A stretch of 64,000 nt of DNA from Globisporangium splendens (GCA_006386115.1 VFIW01000012.1:744001-808000); one strand, 5' to 3'. Counted from the first letter of the stretch, positions 24,801 to 36,944 are shown. Notes: a model not told the origin generated them from the letters alone. Made by a program: numbers and translations.

Positions 24801-26140
24801 CGGTGGCCCGCTGAGCGCAACCCCGGAAGATGTCGAAGAAGATGAGATGTACGAGTTGAACTGGAACACCAACGCGTCGTACTCGTCGACGCTTTTGATA
24901 TTCGAGATGATACTCGCTGGCAGTGCTTGACCAAACAGCGCTATGGGACCCAAGAGCACTCGCAGCGTACTCGTGCCGTAGCTTTCTCGCATGCCGATCA
25001 ATGACTTCACCACCGGCGCCATGAGCGTTGTATTCGGGTACGCCAGCTTCAGACTCTGGCGCAAATCGGCATTCAGATACACATCGAGCTTCGAGCCTCG
25101 GATTTGACGATGCGTGTGCGTTATGCAGAGGAAATGCCATTTTCCCGGCGTGATGAGGTCGGGTACTTCGACATGGCCGTCGTTTTTCTTCTTGTCAAAG
25201 CACGTGATCATCAAAGACGACTTGACAATCGAGCACATGATACCAACTCCAGTCTTCCCACTGTCCGCATCATAAACGCACATGAATTAGCAACCACGAG
25301 AGCGCATTAAACCGAAATGAGAGAGAGAGAGCTGCGTACCAGAACGTGAACAATGGCGCGGCAATCTCCGGCAGCGTCTCGAATTTGATCCACGCGCAGA
25401 ACGTGTACCCGTTGTTCGGGAACGAATCCAAAACGGGCAGGATCAGACCCGACAATTCCCCGCTGAGATCGAAAAACGACGCCGGCCCAAACGAGTCGCG
25501 CGCGATCATCTCGAGCGTCGATAGGTAGTAGCTGACAGCAGTATCATCGGGCTCTTCGTGCACCAATCGCATGCTGCGGAACACGCCAAGCATCGCGCGG
25601 ATGTCATCGAGATTCACCGAGTGATTCGCCAAGTAGAGCAGCAAGCGCAGGATCTTTTTCAGCACTTGGACCGTCAGACACGGGTCCGCGAACAGCCCGC
25701 GCTCGCTGAGGAATCGGAGGATGTCGCGCTGTAGCCCGACGCTGAAGCACGCCTCGATGTTCCCGCACGAACTGCGCACCAAGTTGATGAGTGCTTCGAG
25801 CGTCTGGATCTGCTGCGCTTCCTCGACCGCGCCCACGATCGTCGTGAACAGCGTCTTCAGCACCGCCGGGTGCCGGATCTGCAGCTTTGCGGCATCCGCC
25901 TCGCTGTACTCCACGTCGCCTACAATATTCGTATAGACGCATTCACACAGCAGCAGCAAAGACAAACAGCGCATACACACCACATACACAGAAAAATGAA
26001 TCCATCCAGCCATGCCCAATTTAACATGTCGCATAGACACTCGTCTTACACAAAAAAAGCGATAGAAAGCACTTACATAAACGCTTCAGGAACTGCGTCA
26101 CGACGTCGCCATCCGCCGCATCCTGGCCAAGTGGCTCCAT
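15892..26140 (-). CDS. giant BEACH-WD40 protein fused to a C-terminal ELMO domain
   Basis: Five exons, 26140-26077, 25919-25340, 25260-16664, 16591-16532 and 16439-15892, join in phase to 3282 aa. Order: alpha-solenoid N-terminus; ConA-like sandwich split by intron 2 (about 180-330); long helical region (about 400-1500); acidic/Ser-rich linker; PH-BEACH (about 1950-2085); BEACH (about 2110-2370; REISNFEYLMLLN, QYPVFPWILRDY, LHHWIDLIFGFKQ); WD40 repeats (about 2430-2860); ELMO/CED-12 domain (about 2925-3110; WSRLGFQRPDPTTDFR, then SFYKMFSE); and a Ser-rich tail rich in DPFA-type motifs. BEACH proteins act in vesicle traffic and membrane scaffolding; ELMO domains act with Arf/Rac regulators. 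The first half of the ELMO domain lies in the same 8.6-kb exon as BEACH and WD40, so the fusion does not depend on gene joining. The start ATG (26140) is the first in the exon frame. Confidence 0.93.
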
Positions 26141-26761
26141 TCGCGCTGACGGCTTCAGAAAGTGGGACGCCGTCAAACGAATGAACCAGAGACGCGCCTA
26201 TGGTCCAGAGACGTCTTCACACGCGCTCTCTCTATACACAGAGTCGATACAAAGAGAGTGCCTCTCTTGGGTTTCCTTCCCCCCTCTCTTGCTTCTCTGT
26301 CGCCGCACTCGATGAGACCCAAGCAATGCGCGTTTGTGTGGGGCTTCTTCCCTCCCCCTTTCGCTCTCTAGGCTATGTACGCTTTTTGTTTTCTGACTTC
26401 GGTGGGAACAGTGGGCAGAATTAAGTGCGCGCGAACTTAGTCAAGCTGCTAAGTCAGAAAGGATGGCTCACCATTGGTTAACGAATACGTTAGATGGAGA
26501 GATTTTGCCGATCCCATGATACGCCTCTCTGTTGCCATAATGCAGCTATCATTGTACCCATCGATAGATAGAAAGGGAAAATGCTTGATTGAAAGGCAAA
26601 AAATAGGAACTATGCACGTTGAAGAGGTACACTGAACACATGGCTTCTTTGACCCGAGCACGATCGGAATGGAAATGCACACGTGCCCGCGACATGCTCG
26701 TCCTGCGTGCGCGCTCGACGCTTCCCTCTTGTCTAAGAAGATCTATGGACGATAGCGTCGT
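26141..26761. other. spacer between TRMB and the BEACH-ELMO gene
   Basis: 621 bp upstream of the minus-strand BEACH-ELMO gene and downstream of minus-strand TRMB. No coding frame is supported; C/T-rich stretches occur around 26220-26370. Confidence 0.5.
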
Positions 26762-28101
<1,340 letters not shown>

Positions 28102-28291
28102 CTTCGTCTATCTGTCTTAATCGCTTTTGACCTTTTAAGTTGCCTGCAGCAAAAATGGCTGATGGAGAGCCATTTGACCCGAATTCGCCTGCTATTCGGG
28201 ATTATGTGTCCTCTTTTTTTCCCAACCCAGTCCCTCGTATAGTTAAAATTCGGTACAAACAGAAAAAAATGGTGTCGCTTGATCAACCAGT
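28102..28291. promoter_or_regulatory. short bidirectional promoter between TRM8 and XPA
   Basis: Only 190 bp separate the two divergent start codons, so both 5' leaders and both core promoters must fit here. No known motif is clear. Confidence 0.45.
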
Positions 28292-28951
28292 ATGGAAGCT
28301 GGCGCGACGAGGAGCTCAATGGGGGAGCCGGACGCGCGTCTTGCGATGGAGGACCTCCCCGTGGGGCTCTGCGCCGACTGCAACGAGGACGGACAGATCC
28401 TCGACCGTATCCTGCAGCAGCACTTCCAGCTGCAGGTGTGCCTGACGTGCAAGCAGGACCGCAATCTCCGCGACGGCTCGTACGAGCTGATCTCGAAAAG
28501 CAGGGCGAAGATCGACTTTGCGATGCCCGAATCGTTCTTCCACGGACTGCCGTATATGACCAAGCCGAACCCGCATCACGAGGCGTTTGCGTCGCTGAAG
28601 CTGTATCTGAAGAAGATGATCATGGAGGAAGCGTATCGCTTGTACGACGACAAGGACGGACTCGAGCGCGAAAAGGCGGCGCGCAAGCACAAGGCGTACA
28701 CGAGCGCAGCCAAGCGAACAAAGCATTTGCTCAAGCGCAAGCACGTGCTCTTATCGCTCACAGGAGATGGTAAACTTCAGGACATACAGCAAGAGACTGA
28801 GGCAAAGCCGAAACCGAAGAAACCAGCGTACATTCCAGTGGCGGATCGTGATCATAAGCATCAGTTCGCCGCCGAAGTCTACGACGAGACGGCGAAAACG
28901 TGGTTCAAAGAATGCGATTGCGGCATGAAAGTCGAGTTCGAGAAGTGGTGA
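28292..28951 (+). CDS. XPA: XPA/Rad14-type nucleotide excision repair protein
   Basis: XPA verifies DNA damage and anchors TFIIH and RPA in nucleotide excision repair in the nucleus. One exon encodes 219 aa. Zn finger: CADC (about residue 27) and CLTC (about 50), with 19 residues between the cysteine pairs (17 in human XPA, as I recall). The DNA-binding region follows: ELISKSRAKIDF, PNPHHEAFASLKLYL, then a basic helix with KRTKHLLKRK. The C-terminal tail HQFAAEVYDETAKTWFKECD plus GMKVEFEKW has the TFIIH-contact pattern of human XPA. The N-terminal RPA-binding arm is much shorter than in animals. ATG at 28319 is an alternative start. It is divergent from TRM8. Confidence 0.88.
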   Translation: MEAGATRSSMGEPDARLAMEDLPVGLCADCNEDGQILDRILQQHFQLQVCLTCKQDRNLRDGSYELISKSRAKIDFAMPESFFHGLPYMTKPNPHHEAFASLKLYLKKMIMEEAYRLYDDKDGLEREKAARKHKAYTSAAKRTKHLLKRKHVLLSLTGDGKLQDIQQETEAKPKPKKPAYIPVADRDHKHQFAAEVYDETAKTWFKECDCGMKVEFEKW

Positions 28952-29136
28952 AATATGCATTTTGTGTATATTGTTGTTTATTGCATTTTTGCCATTGACG
29001 ACATGCTTGCTGGAGCCACACTACATGTTGAAAAGCACCGGTACAATAGATTACTCCTTTCAATTTTACAGCCTAGAATACTTAAATACATCGACCTTCC
29101 ATGTCATTCATTCCACACAAACTCCTCTCAGTAGCT

Positions 29137-30526
29137 TTACTGCCCGCGTCGGCGCATGTCGCCCATGACTCCTTCATAGTAAGACGTCACGTATTCCACC
29201 AACGAGTTTGCCATTCGGATGCTCTGCTCTTTGATTGGCGTGATTTCATTGCTACCACGAGCAGAAGGCACGCAGTGCAGCCCGAGCACGTTGACGTAGC
29301 TGATGCAGCAATAGTATTTCGGCAGACGGTCCTCTGGCGTGCGCTGAAGCCATGGAGGAAGCTCAAACGTCTGCGCTTGGTGCCGTCCGACCAGTTTCAC
29401 ACGAAGGATCGTGCTGTTGCTTGTCACCACCTTGCGTGGGAGAACAAAATCCTGGAGACGCATGTCGTTCTGGACGCCGTATAGTGGTGATTGGTAGAAT
29501 GGCGATCCAATATCGTCAGTCATCGCACCATAGTCCTGGTTGGCGACGGGTTGCAACGCACTTGCGTCGTAGAATTCAAAGCACACTTTCTCTGGAGCAT
29601 ACGTCGGACTGCTAGGATGCCAGAATACGCGGTAAGGTAGGATCTGAACGCAGCTCACCACACATGGTTCGCTGAGGTTGTAGTCAATGTAATCAGTCGC
29701 GTGTTTATCGGACGACGCCGAACTGCTCCAGTAGCACGAGTTTCCAGTCGAGCAGCCACATTTCAGCTGAATGCGTTCACCGAGGGACATACCGAATGCG
29801 GCAACATCGTGAAGCTCATGTGGATTTTGCAGTGCAGGACTTTCGAGGTGTGGGCGGATCTCGGACCAGCATTTTGAGTGCGAAAGCGTATTGATTGGAG
29901 TCTCGCTTGGACGATCCGCGGATGAGTAGCCTAGCGAACGCAACGCGTGTGAGCACATTTCCAATCACTTGGGTGCAATGCATCGTGGCAAATTGTCAAC
30001 CGATAATGAATGCACATACCTCGGACATTGTGCAAAAGCTGTGCATCTTCCTGGTTGCGTCGACTCGCCAAACACGTCATTCTCTTCCACGAAAAGTCGC
30101 TGCTTCTCGTCTCAATACACACCATGTCTCTCGCTGCTATCTGCTTCCAAAGATCTGCAAAATGACCGCACCAAATTCTCTATCGTCAGCATCAAAGTAC
30201 TCACGCGTCTCTTCCCACAACAAGCAGCCATCCTCTCTGTCACAAACACACAAACCTGACTGTTGCACGATTTCATACAGCTCGACGGACGTTTTCTCGA
30301 TCGCATGCAGCGTCTTGTGGTCGACGAATGCGCAGATGAGCTGCACCACGACAGCCGGCAGGTCCTGCACCGTGAACTCCAAGTGCGCCTTCTTGAACGG
30401 AGGAGGGGCAGTGGCGCACGCTGTGGGCGAGCGGGGTATCGGCGCGACCGCAGCTGTCGCAGCCGAGAGCACCGCCACGAGCGGGTTCTCGTACTTGAGC
30501 GCGATCGTGTCCATGAGGGGCGCCAT
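29137..30526 (-). CDS. F-box protein (plant At4g00755-like architecture)
   Basis: Three exons, 30526-30256, 30154-30020 and 29930-29137, join in phase to 399 aa. The F-box lies at about residues 45-95 (FTVQDLPAVVVQLICAFVD, then SDLWKQIAARDM across the first junction) and would bind Skp1 in an SCF ubiquitin ligase. The C-terminal half carries LGYSSADRPSE-like sequence, CYWSSSAS, and a beta-rich substrate region resembling the discoidin-like half of plant F-box proteins of this type. An alternative reading extends exon 1 through LCVCDREDGC, but the spliced form restores the LWKQI motif and is better. No membrane segment is present. The substrate is unknown. Confidence 0.8.
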
Positions 30527-32024
30527 ACTGTTCCTGTGTAGGTGGTTGTCTGTCGAATGAAGTGTGAATGTCGCGTTGAACTTGCACTTGCGGCGCGTTT
30601 TCACTAATGAGCGTCTTGGAAAACTGGGGGCATGTTCGTTCTTCTTCAACGTCTTGAAGAGCGAGCGACACAACGAACACAAACGCATAGATTTCTTTCT
30701 TTTTCTTCATTCACAAACCCGCGGGTCGCAAAACCTGACCCGTGAACCCGACCAGCTAACTGAATACACACATGGTGAGATATGTAGCGAATGCGGGTGA
30801 CATTTTGGTAAGATAGCGCAGTTAATGGTTGCGTTGAGAAAACACGGTTGATGAAAGGAATGATCTATTTGTCTGGTTTGTGCGGAATAACCATCACCAA
30901 ACGATATCTGCGTGCATCAGCGTCGATATCTGGGATATCGCCTCTTGCAATGACCAAGTTCTGCTTGGAGTTGACAATGAGCATGCGTTTTTCTATGTGA
31001 GCGTTGGCGCAACCAATTCGTCGCTGGTGACGCTAGATTGCAAAAACCGCGTAAATTTCTCACATGAGGTTTTCCCCCAAAAGATCCTGAGTCCGTTGGA
31101 GAGAAGAACAACTGCGACACATACATTCACTCCCATCTTCGCATTCATCTTCAAGTGCCGCTTCACATGGTGGATGGATTGTGCCGCTATCTCAACGCTA
31201 CAATCGCCGTCCTGAGTGCAGCCAGTGTGGCAGAACCACTGGAATCTCCATACTATATGTCGCAGCATTCTTCAACCTGGATTGGCTGTTTGAATGCGGC
31301 TGTTGTTGCTCACTTTATTCAGAAGGTTGAAGTGCCGCAAGGAAGCGTCCATGGAAGAAAGCGCTGTCCTGTTTGCTCTCGTTGCTCACGAAGCGAACAG
31401 ACACGAAGATGGTGGCTACAGTCAACAACAAGTGCATGCAACAGAGAACCTAAATGCGAGTTGTCCGGTTGTTGCATGTCGGTGGTCTGCAGGCGAAGGA
31501 AGGCTGTGGCTGTTTACCAGCATGACGTTGTCGAGTTGCGCGCAAAATAGTTGAATGGTGACAGGCGAGCGTCATCCTGCTGCGCGTGACTGTTGTGGAT
31601 CGCTTGTGCGGTGCCTTGAGGCTGTCGCCACTTGAGCAGCAACACTGGCGACCCAGGTTCATTGTCTGGTTCATTTGCACGCCGTTGCTTTCGCGGAAAC
31701 ACCGCGTCCAACAGCACTTTTCTCAGGGATACCAATTTACGTTTAAACAGCTTTTTCTTGCATTTCCCATACCAGCGTCGCTGGCTGCGAAGCGCAGTTT
31801 GTGAACCGGATGGCCGCAGCTTTGCGTTCTGTCAAGGCGATCGCCCGGTTGCTTGCGCGGCTGTTTAATCTCGAAAAATATCCATGCATTATGCCAATTG
31901 AAGCTGCAACTGAGGTTCTTTCTATCCTGACGGCAACGTACACATATCTTCTACACGCTTGCTCACATACCAACACCAATACGCTTGCACTTTCATATCA
32001 TATCGTCACATTGCCGCCTTCTAC
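30527..32024. other. 1.5-kb region without a supported gene
   Basis: Several short plus-strand frames (for example 31294-31554 and 31586-31804) have no recognisable motif, no shared phase and no good splice sites between them. They could be remnants of a decayed gene. I see nothing else here. Confidence 0.35.
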
Positions 32025-33338
32025 CTACACCTTCTGCGATGCTGACGATGAGCTGTGCTTCTTGGTGCTAAGGTCCGGGTGGTAGTCGTGCTTGTTGTTC
32101 TTCGTGCTGACGTTGATGAGCACAAAGCCTGAGAGCACGAGCGTCGACGCCAGGAGGGTCACGAGAGTGGGTGGGCTCTGGTGGAAGACAAAGTCCGCCA
32201 AGATGGCAAGGGGGACTGTCAGCGACAACCCCACCGTCGCGACCGTCGGAGACGTCAGCAACACTGCGCGTGCCCACAGGTAATCCGAAAGCGCATTGTC
32301 GAACAAGCCCTTGACGCCGATGAGCAGCAGGATCTCGGTCGTCAAGCCGCTGAGCGACTCGACCCCCGTGTAGTGGAAGAGCAGCACAAACGGCAGCAGG
32401 CACACAAAGTTGATCACGCCGATGAACCCGAAGAACAGCGAAATGCTCACGCTCTCTTCATCCGGGATCAGTTTGCGGATTGCAGTCGTGTACACACCAT
32501 ACATGAATGCCGAGAAGAGCGCAACAAGATCGCCAAACACGTGGTCACTGGCGCCGTCTCCAGAGCTCGAGTCGTTGAAGATCGTCGAGATGTTGCCCGC
32601 CATGCAAAGCACCACGCCAACCACTTTTAGCCACACGAAGGGCTCTCGCAGGATGATCACACTCATGAGGAAAGTGAACACCGTGGACGTCGAGCTCACA
32701 ATTGTGCTGCTAGTCACACTCGTCATGTTCAGGCTCTGGTTGTACGTAAAGTTGGCGACGAACCACAGCGGTGAGATCGTGGCACTGATCACGGCAATCT
32801 GCTTGTAACTCGCTTTACGGCCCGACCGCTTCATCAGTTCATAATGACTGAGCTTCCCACTCGTCGGACGTCCCTGGAACCATGCCTTGATGCGCGGCCA
32901 CACGATCTGCGAGAGGTACCAGAGCGGCAGGTTTACGGAAAATAGCGTGATGCCGATATACGTCAAGAAAAACGGACCCTGGAAGCTCAGGTTGTGGAAA
33001 ATGTACTGCACGAGCACCGACGCAAACGTCCAGATCAGCGCGACGACCACCAGGAAGAACACGCCGAGCATCCACTCCCACGTCGAGTGCTTCTTCGGCG
33101 TCTTGCTGGCGCCATGCTGTCTGCGCAGCTCTTCGTCTGCAGCGTGCTGCGGGTGCTCCACGAGACCCGAGCGCTCCGAGACGCTGTCGTCGTCGCTGTA
33201 TCCGTGCAGCAGCGCGTCTGGAGCCATTACGTGCTCGTCTTCGGCGCTATCGATGGTCGTGGAGGCGCTTGAGCACGAGTCCAAGTGGTCGATGCTGCTG
33301 GCGGTCGGTTGGCGTCTGTGGTGGTGGCGAGCACCCAT
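32025..33338 (-). CDS. SLC35F5-like drug/metabolite transporter
   Basis: A DMT-superfamily (EamA/SLC35F) membrane protein of 437 aa. About ten hydrophobic segments are visible, starting with WMLGVFFLVVVALIWTFASV (about residue 85) and ending with LVTLLASTLVLSGFVLINV. The first 85 residues are a Ser/Asp/Glu-rich cytosolic tail and the last 30 are polar. The SLC35F5/YML018C group sits in vacuolar or Golgi membranes; the substrate is not established. The signature NQSLNMTSVTSSTIVSST in the middle helices is typical of this group. A CAG acceptor just upstream of the ATG (33338) suggests a spliced 5' leader. A longer upstream frame exists but reads across that acceptor. Confidence 0.88.
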   Translation of the reverse strand: MGARHHHRRQPTASSIDHLDSCSSASTTIDSAEDEHVMAPDALLHGYSDDDSVSERSGLVEHPQHAADEELRRQHGASKTPKKHSTWEWMLGVFFLVVVALIWTFASVLVQYIFHNLSFQGPFFLTYIGITLFSVNLPLWYLSQIVWPRIKAWFQGRPTSGKLSHYELMKRSGRKASYKQIAVISATISPLWFVANFTYNQSLNMTSVTSSTIVSSTSTVFTFLMSVIILREPFVWLKVVGVVLCMAGNISTIFNDSSSGDGASDHVFGDLVALFSAFMYGVYTTAIRKLIPDEESVSISLFFGFIGVINFVCLLPFVLLFHYTGVESLSGLTTEILLLIGVKGLFDNALSDYLWARAVLLTSPTVATVGLSLTVPLAILADFVFHQSPPTLVTLLASTLVLSGFVLINVSTKNNKHDYHPDLSTKKHSSSSASQKV

Positions 33339-34082
33339 TTCACTTGCCTGCAAACAAAAGGAAGAACACTCATGGCAACGGATTAGCAAGCTCAACAGGC
33401 TGCCTCGCCTTCTGCAAAATCGCCTATCGCCTGCTTCTAGCTTATAGTGACACATCATATCCTATAAAAGCCGATCGTGTAAAATACTACTTAACTTTAC
33501 ACACTCAGTGCTAACACAGTTTGATAACTAATACCCTCTCATTATAGATGTATGTACCTGCGGCTTGAAAAAGAGGTGAGACTGTGTCGAGTCACCGATA
33601 GTTCCACCAATCGGACTCTTTTCTACATTCTTCCAGCCAACCAGAGCAGAGTTGAGAACAGTGTACTGACCAATCAGATCCGCTCGCAATGCAGCATCAG
33701 AAAATCGCGTGTTTGCAAATAGAGTGGCCCACTGTAAATAAGACCTCGAAGAACATGCGGAGTGATGGTCCGACCTGGCTGTCGGTTCGAGTTTTGTGGG
33801 AGGCGGGCCAACTGGGAAGATGACTCCGCAACGTCTCACATTCGATCGTTCAAGTCGACCTTTCAATGCCTCTTTAATTTGTATACTAGTATTTACTATA
33901 AATGACTACATCCAGACCAATACATATAGCCTCTATGATACGTATAATTACACTACTAACAACAATATTGAATGTTGAGGGGTATCAGGGACGCTCTTGT
34001 CGGAAGAAATGAGAATGCGTGGAGGAACCCGACATTCTGCTGCTTGAGCTCCTCGGTGCACGAAGCAAAGAGAGAGAGCGCC
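33339..34082. other. divergent spacer with AT-rich stretch
   Basis: 744 bp between the transporter (minus) and the U-box gene (plus). A minus-strand frame at 33528-33866 has no recognisable feature. The stretch 33880-33970 is AT-rich. Confidence 0.4.
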
Positions 34083-35714
34083 ATGGCCTCGTGCAGCGCG
34101 GCGACGTCCGCACCAGCGGCAGCAGCACCGCTCTCGAACTCCTCCACGTACAGCGACGTAAGCAGCGCGCCATCGTCGTCCTCATCTATTTCACAAATGG
34201 CAGGCGTGCTGCGCGTGGACGTGCTGAGCGCGCAGAACCTGCCACCGGCGATCTTGGGCAGTTTGCTGAAATGGACGCCGAGTTACTCGAACCCGTATGT
34301 GGTCGTGTCGCTCGCGAACCAGCAGTTCGTGTCCACGTTCAAGGAGAAGACGCTGAACCCGACGTGGAAGGAGCAGGGCGAACTGCTCGTGCCGCTGCCA
34401 TCGGAGCAGGAGATCGTCGAGACCATGGGCGTGATTGGCGGCGCGTCGGGCAAGAAGAGCAGCAGTGATATGAATGCGATCGCGGCAGCGAAATTGGGGG
34501 AAAGCAAATCGTTCGGTCGTCACCGACGAGAGTTCCACGCGTGCTCACCAGAACTGATTGTGCAAGTGTTTCACCGAGTGGACGATGGGAAAGCTGCTGC
34601 AGCAGGTGCGTCGTCTGCGAATCAAGAAGCGCAGGAAGACAAGTTACTGGGCAGCATCGTTGTGCCGTTGCTTCCGTGTCTGATGTCACCCTCGTCAAGC
34701 CATCGTGCGTGGTATCCGCTTTCCAGTGAAGATCGCCACGATGCGGGACAAATCCAACTCGCATTGCACTTCGATGTGGGAGGCATCACGCCAATTAAAG
34801 GCGACTTCATTCGACTAGCAGGCTTTGGCGGCATGGAGTACTACTCCAAGGCCATTCCTGCTGGTGCGCGGCTCGAAGTCGTCGAGACCTATCAAGACCA
34901 AGTGCTTGCCCAGTACAAGAGTATCGAAGGCTGGATGCTGTCGTTTGAGTTTCACCGGAATCTGGTGCACGTCGTGCATCGTCCGTCAATTTTGCGGGAG
35001 GCACATACGCAATTGCACGGACAAATCACTCGAGTTCGGCAGTCGCGGATGATACAACGAGCTCATGGATTATGGCTCGCGATCCCCGAAAGTCCGCGGA
35101 AGCAAGCACTGCAGACGTACCAGTTCACGCTGTTTTCCGGTGCGCTGCTCTACGAGACGCTATCGAAAAGCATAAGCGAGACGTTTGCTCATGGTCTCAA
35201 CTCCGGTGTCGTGGTGTGCAAGGCAACTGGGAGCGACGCGTACTCGAAGTTCAAGGAGGAGTTTCTGCGCCTCTATTGGATACCAGGCTTTTTCGATAAC
35301 CTGGACCACGAAGGCGTTGACTGCGGTCCGAAAAAGGCGCGTGGAAAGATTTTTTTGGCGTTCACGCTGGAAGATTTGGTGGCGCAGGAGCGCGACAGCG
35401 ACGAAAACAACTCGGAAGAAGGCTACAATGAGGACATGGACGAAGACGAAGACGAGTTTGAGGAAGACGTGTGTCCTGAGCAGCTCATCTGTCCGATCAC
35501 GGGGTGCCCGATGGTGGATCCAGTGGTCGCGGCCGATGGACACACGTACGACCGCGAGGCGATCCTGCACTGGTTCTCGAACAGCGACATCTCGCCGCTG
35601 ACGGGCATGCACATGCCGACGACGCAGGTGTTCCCGAACTTCACGCTGCGCAAGCTCTCGGAGGAGTTTCAGGTCGCGCATCGGCGGAACGCCGCGGCGT
35701 CGCGACGGCGCTGA
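34083..35714 (+). CDS. C2-domain plus U-box protein, probable E3 ubiquitin ligase
   Basis: 543 aa from ATG 34083 (Kozak-like GCCATGG). Upstream ATG 33972 and downstream ATG 34197 are alternatives. After a Ser/Ala-rich start, a C2 domain begins at about residue 39 (VLRVDVLSAQNLPPA, NPYVVVSL, KTLNPTWKE), a fold that often binds membrane lipids or calcium. A middle region of about 250 residues has no family I recognise (RLAGFGGMEYYSKAIP, HVVHRPSILREAH). An acidic linker (EEGYNEDMDEDEDEFEED) precedes a U-box at about 466-530 (LICPITGCPMVDPVVAADGH, YDREAILHWF, FPNFTLRKL), which recruits E2 enzymes. No introns. The order C2-unknown-U-box suggests a membrane-targeted ubiquitin ligase. Confidence 0.82.
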   Translation: MASCSAATSAPAAAAPLSNSSTYSDVSSAPSSSSSISQMAGVLRVDVLSAQNLPPAILGSLLKWTPSYSNPYVVVSLANQQFVSTFKEKTLNPTWKEQGELLVPLPSEQEIVETMGVIGGASGKKSSSDMNAIAAAKLGESKSFGRHRREFHACSPELIVQVFHRVDDGKAAAAGASSANQEAQEDKLLGSIVVPLLPCLMSPSSSHRAWYPLSSEDRHDAGQIQLALHFDVGGITPIKGDFIRLAGFGGMEYYSKAIPAGARLEVVETYQDQVLAQYKSIEGWMLSFEFHRNLVHVVHRPSILREAHTQLHGQITRVRQSRMIQRAHGLWLAIPESPRKQALQTYQFTLFSGALLYETLSKSISETFAHGLNSGVVVCKATGSDAYSKFKEEFLRLYWIPGFFDNLDHEGVDCGPKKARGKIFLAFTLEDLVAQERDSDENNSEEGYNEDMDEDEDEFEEDVCPEQLICPITGCPMVDPVVAADGHTYDREAILHWFSNSDISPLTGMHMPTTQVFPNFTLRKLSEEFQVAHRRNAAASRRR

Positions 35715-36110
35715 GCTGCCAGTGCGTTTTCTGCCTCTTGCTGTATCTGAGTAGCCCCATTTTGTGCATTTTTTCTTCTGGGCCAATGTGGTTTGTACAT
35801 GTCATCATATCCCCTTTTGCATGACTATTGAAGTCCCCCAACACTTTCTAAAGTCGCGTTAAACCAAAGATTTCATTTCGGTAATTCGTTTTGCGTGCTC
35901 AACAAAATATGGCTCCATAAACTTTGAGAAGAGATTCTTTAGTCAATTATAACGCTAGAGATTATACCACGTTGAACAGTCTGTGTTGCGCGGAAATCAA
36001 CTGTCTGAACTTTTCGTTCTGGCGCCATTTATCAGATTAGACAGGATAACCCCCTTTCCGAGATTTGATAGAAAGAAAACGAGGGGGAACAGTCCAAAAA
36101 GTGCACCAGA
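35715..36110. other. spacer between U-box and VTT genes
   Basis: 396 bp with no supported coding frame. Confidence 0.5.
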
Positions 36111-36944
36111 ATGCGCAACTCGGCTGGCAAGGACGCTGCTGCTGCGTCCACGATGCCGTCGCCGCCTTCTTCTACTACCGACGGCCCCGAGTGGAAGCGC
36201 GACGTGAAGATCCTCGCGTGCATCCTGCTCGCGTCCACGCTGCTGCTCGCCGTCGCGCTCTACGTGCTCGTGGTCTCGGTGCTGAGCGACGCCGAGTGGG
36301 AGAAGCTGCGCCTGCCGACTTCGCTCGAGGCCGCGCAGCAACTGGGGGAAGCGCTCAAGTCGTTTGCCACACGCTCGAACGGCCGACTGCTCGTCGCGCA
36401 TATGTGCTGCTACCTGTACCTGCAGACGTTTGCGATCCCCGGCACGGTGTTCTTCAATTTGCTGGGCGGCGCGCTGTTTGGCATCGCATGGGGATTCCCG
36501 CTATGTTTGTCGTACAATACGCTGGGCTCGGTGTTCATGTACCTGCTGTCAAAGCACTTCGGAAAGCGTGCGGTGCTGCATTTATTTCCGGAGAAGCTCG
36601 GCAAGTTGCGCGGCATGATCGATTCGCACCGCGATGACCTGGGGCTCTACATGATCTTCTTGCGCGTGTTCCCGTTCACGCCGAACTGGTTCATCAACAT
36701 GGCGTCGCCGCACTTGGAGATCCCGTTGCTCCAATTCACAGTGGGTCCACTCGTGGGGCTCATCCCGTACAACTTCCTGAGCTGCAAGGCGGGTCTGATC
36801 CTGAGTTCGCTCCGCTCCAAGGGCGACATCATCGACACGCCTACGACGGTGCAGCTGATCGCCGTCGCGATCGTTGGTGCCATCGTGCTTCCGAGACTCA
36901 AGAAACGATTCGCGGCGGCACCTCCATCGCCAAAGCGAGACTAA
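36111..36944 (+). CDS. TMEM41/VTT-domain (DedA) membrane protein
   Basis: 277 aa, intronless. A first TM helix lies at about residues 33-55. The VTT/DedA core follows: FAIPGTVFFNLLGGALFG (about 103-120), the re-entrant loop and amphipathic region, then RVFPFTPNWFINMASPHLEI, which is the TMEM41 signature, and last TM helices near 220 and 250. TMEM41B-type proteins are ER phospholipid scramblases needed for autophagosome growth and lipid droplet balance. The N-terminal tail is short and Ser/Pro-rich; the C-terminal tail is basic. No key motif is missing. Confidence 0.92.
   Translation: MRNSAGKDAAAASTMPSPPSSTTDGPEWKRDVKILACILLASTLLLAVALYVLVVSVLSDAEWEKLRLPTSLEAAQQLGEALKSFATRSNGRLLVAHMCCYLYLQTFAIPGTVFFNLLGGALFGIAWGFPLCLSYNTLGSVFMYLLSKHFGKRAVLHLFPEKLGKLRGMIDSHRDDLGLYMIFLRVFPFTPNWFINMASPHLEIPLLQFTVGPLVGLIPYNFLSCKAGLILSSLRSKGDIIDTPTTVQLIAVAIVGAIVLPRLKKRFAAAPPSPKRD

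Noticed and set aside
33528..33866. Minus-strand frame of 112 aa upstream of the transporter
   Set aside because: No recognisable domain, no splice partner; probably chance.
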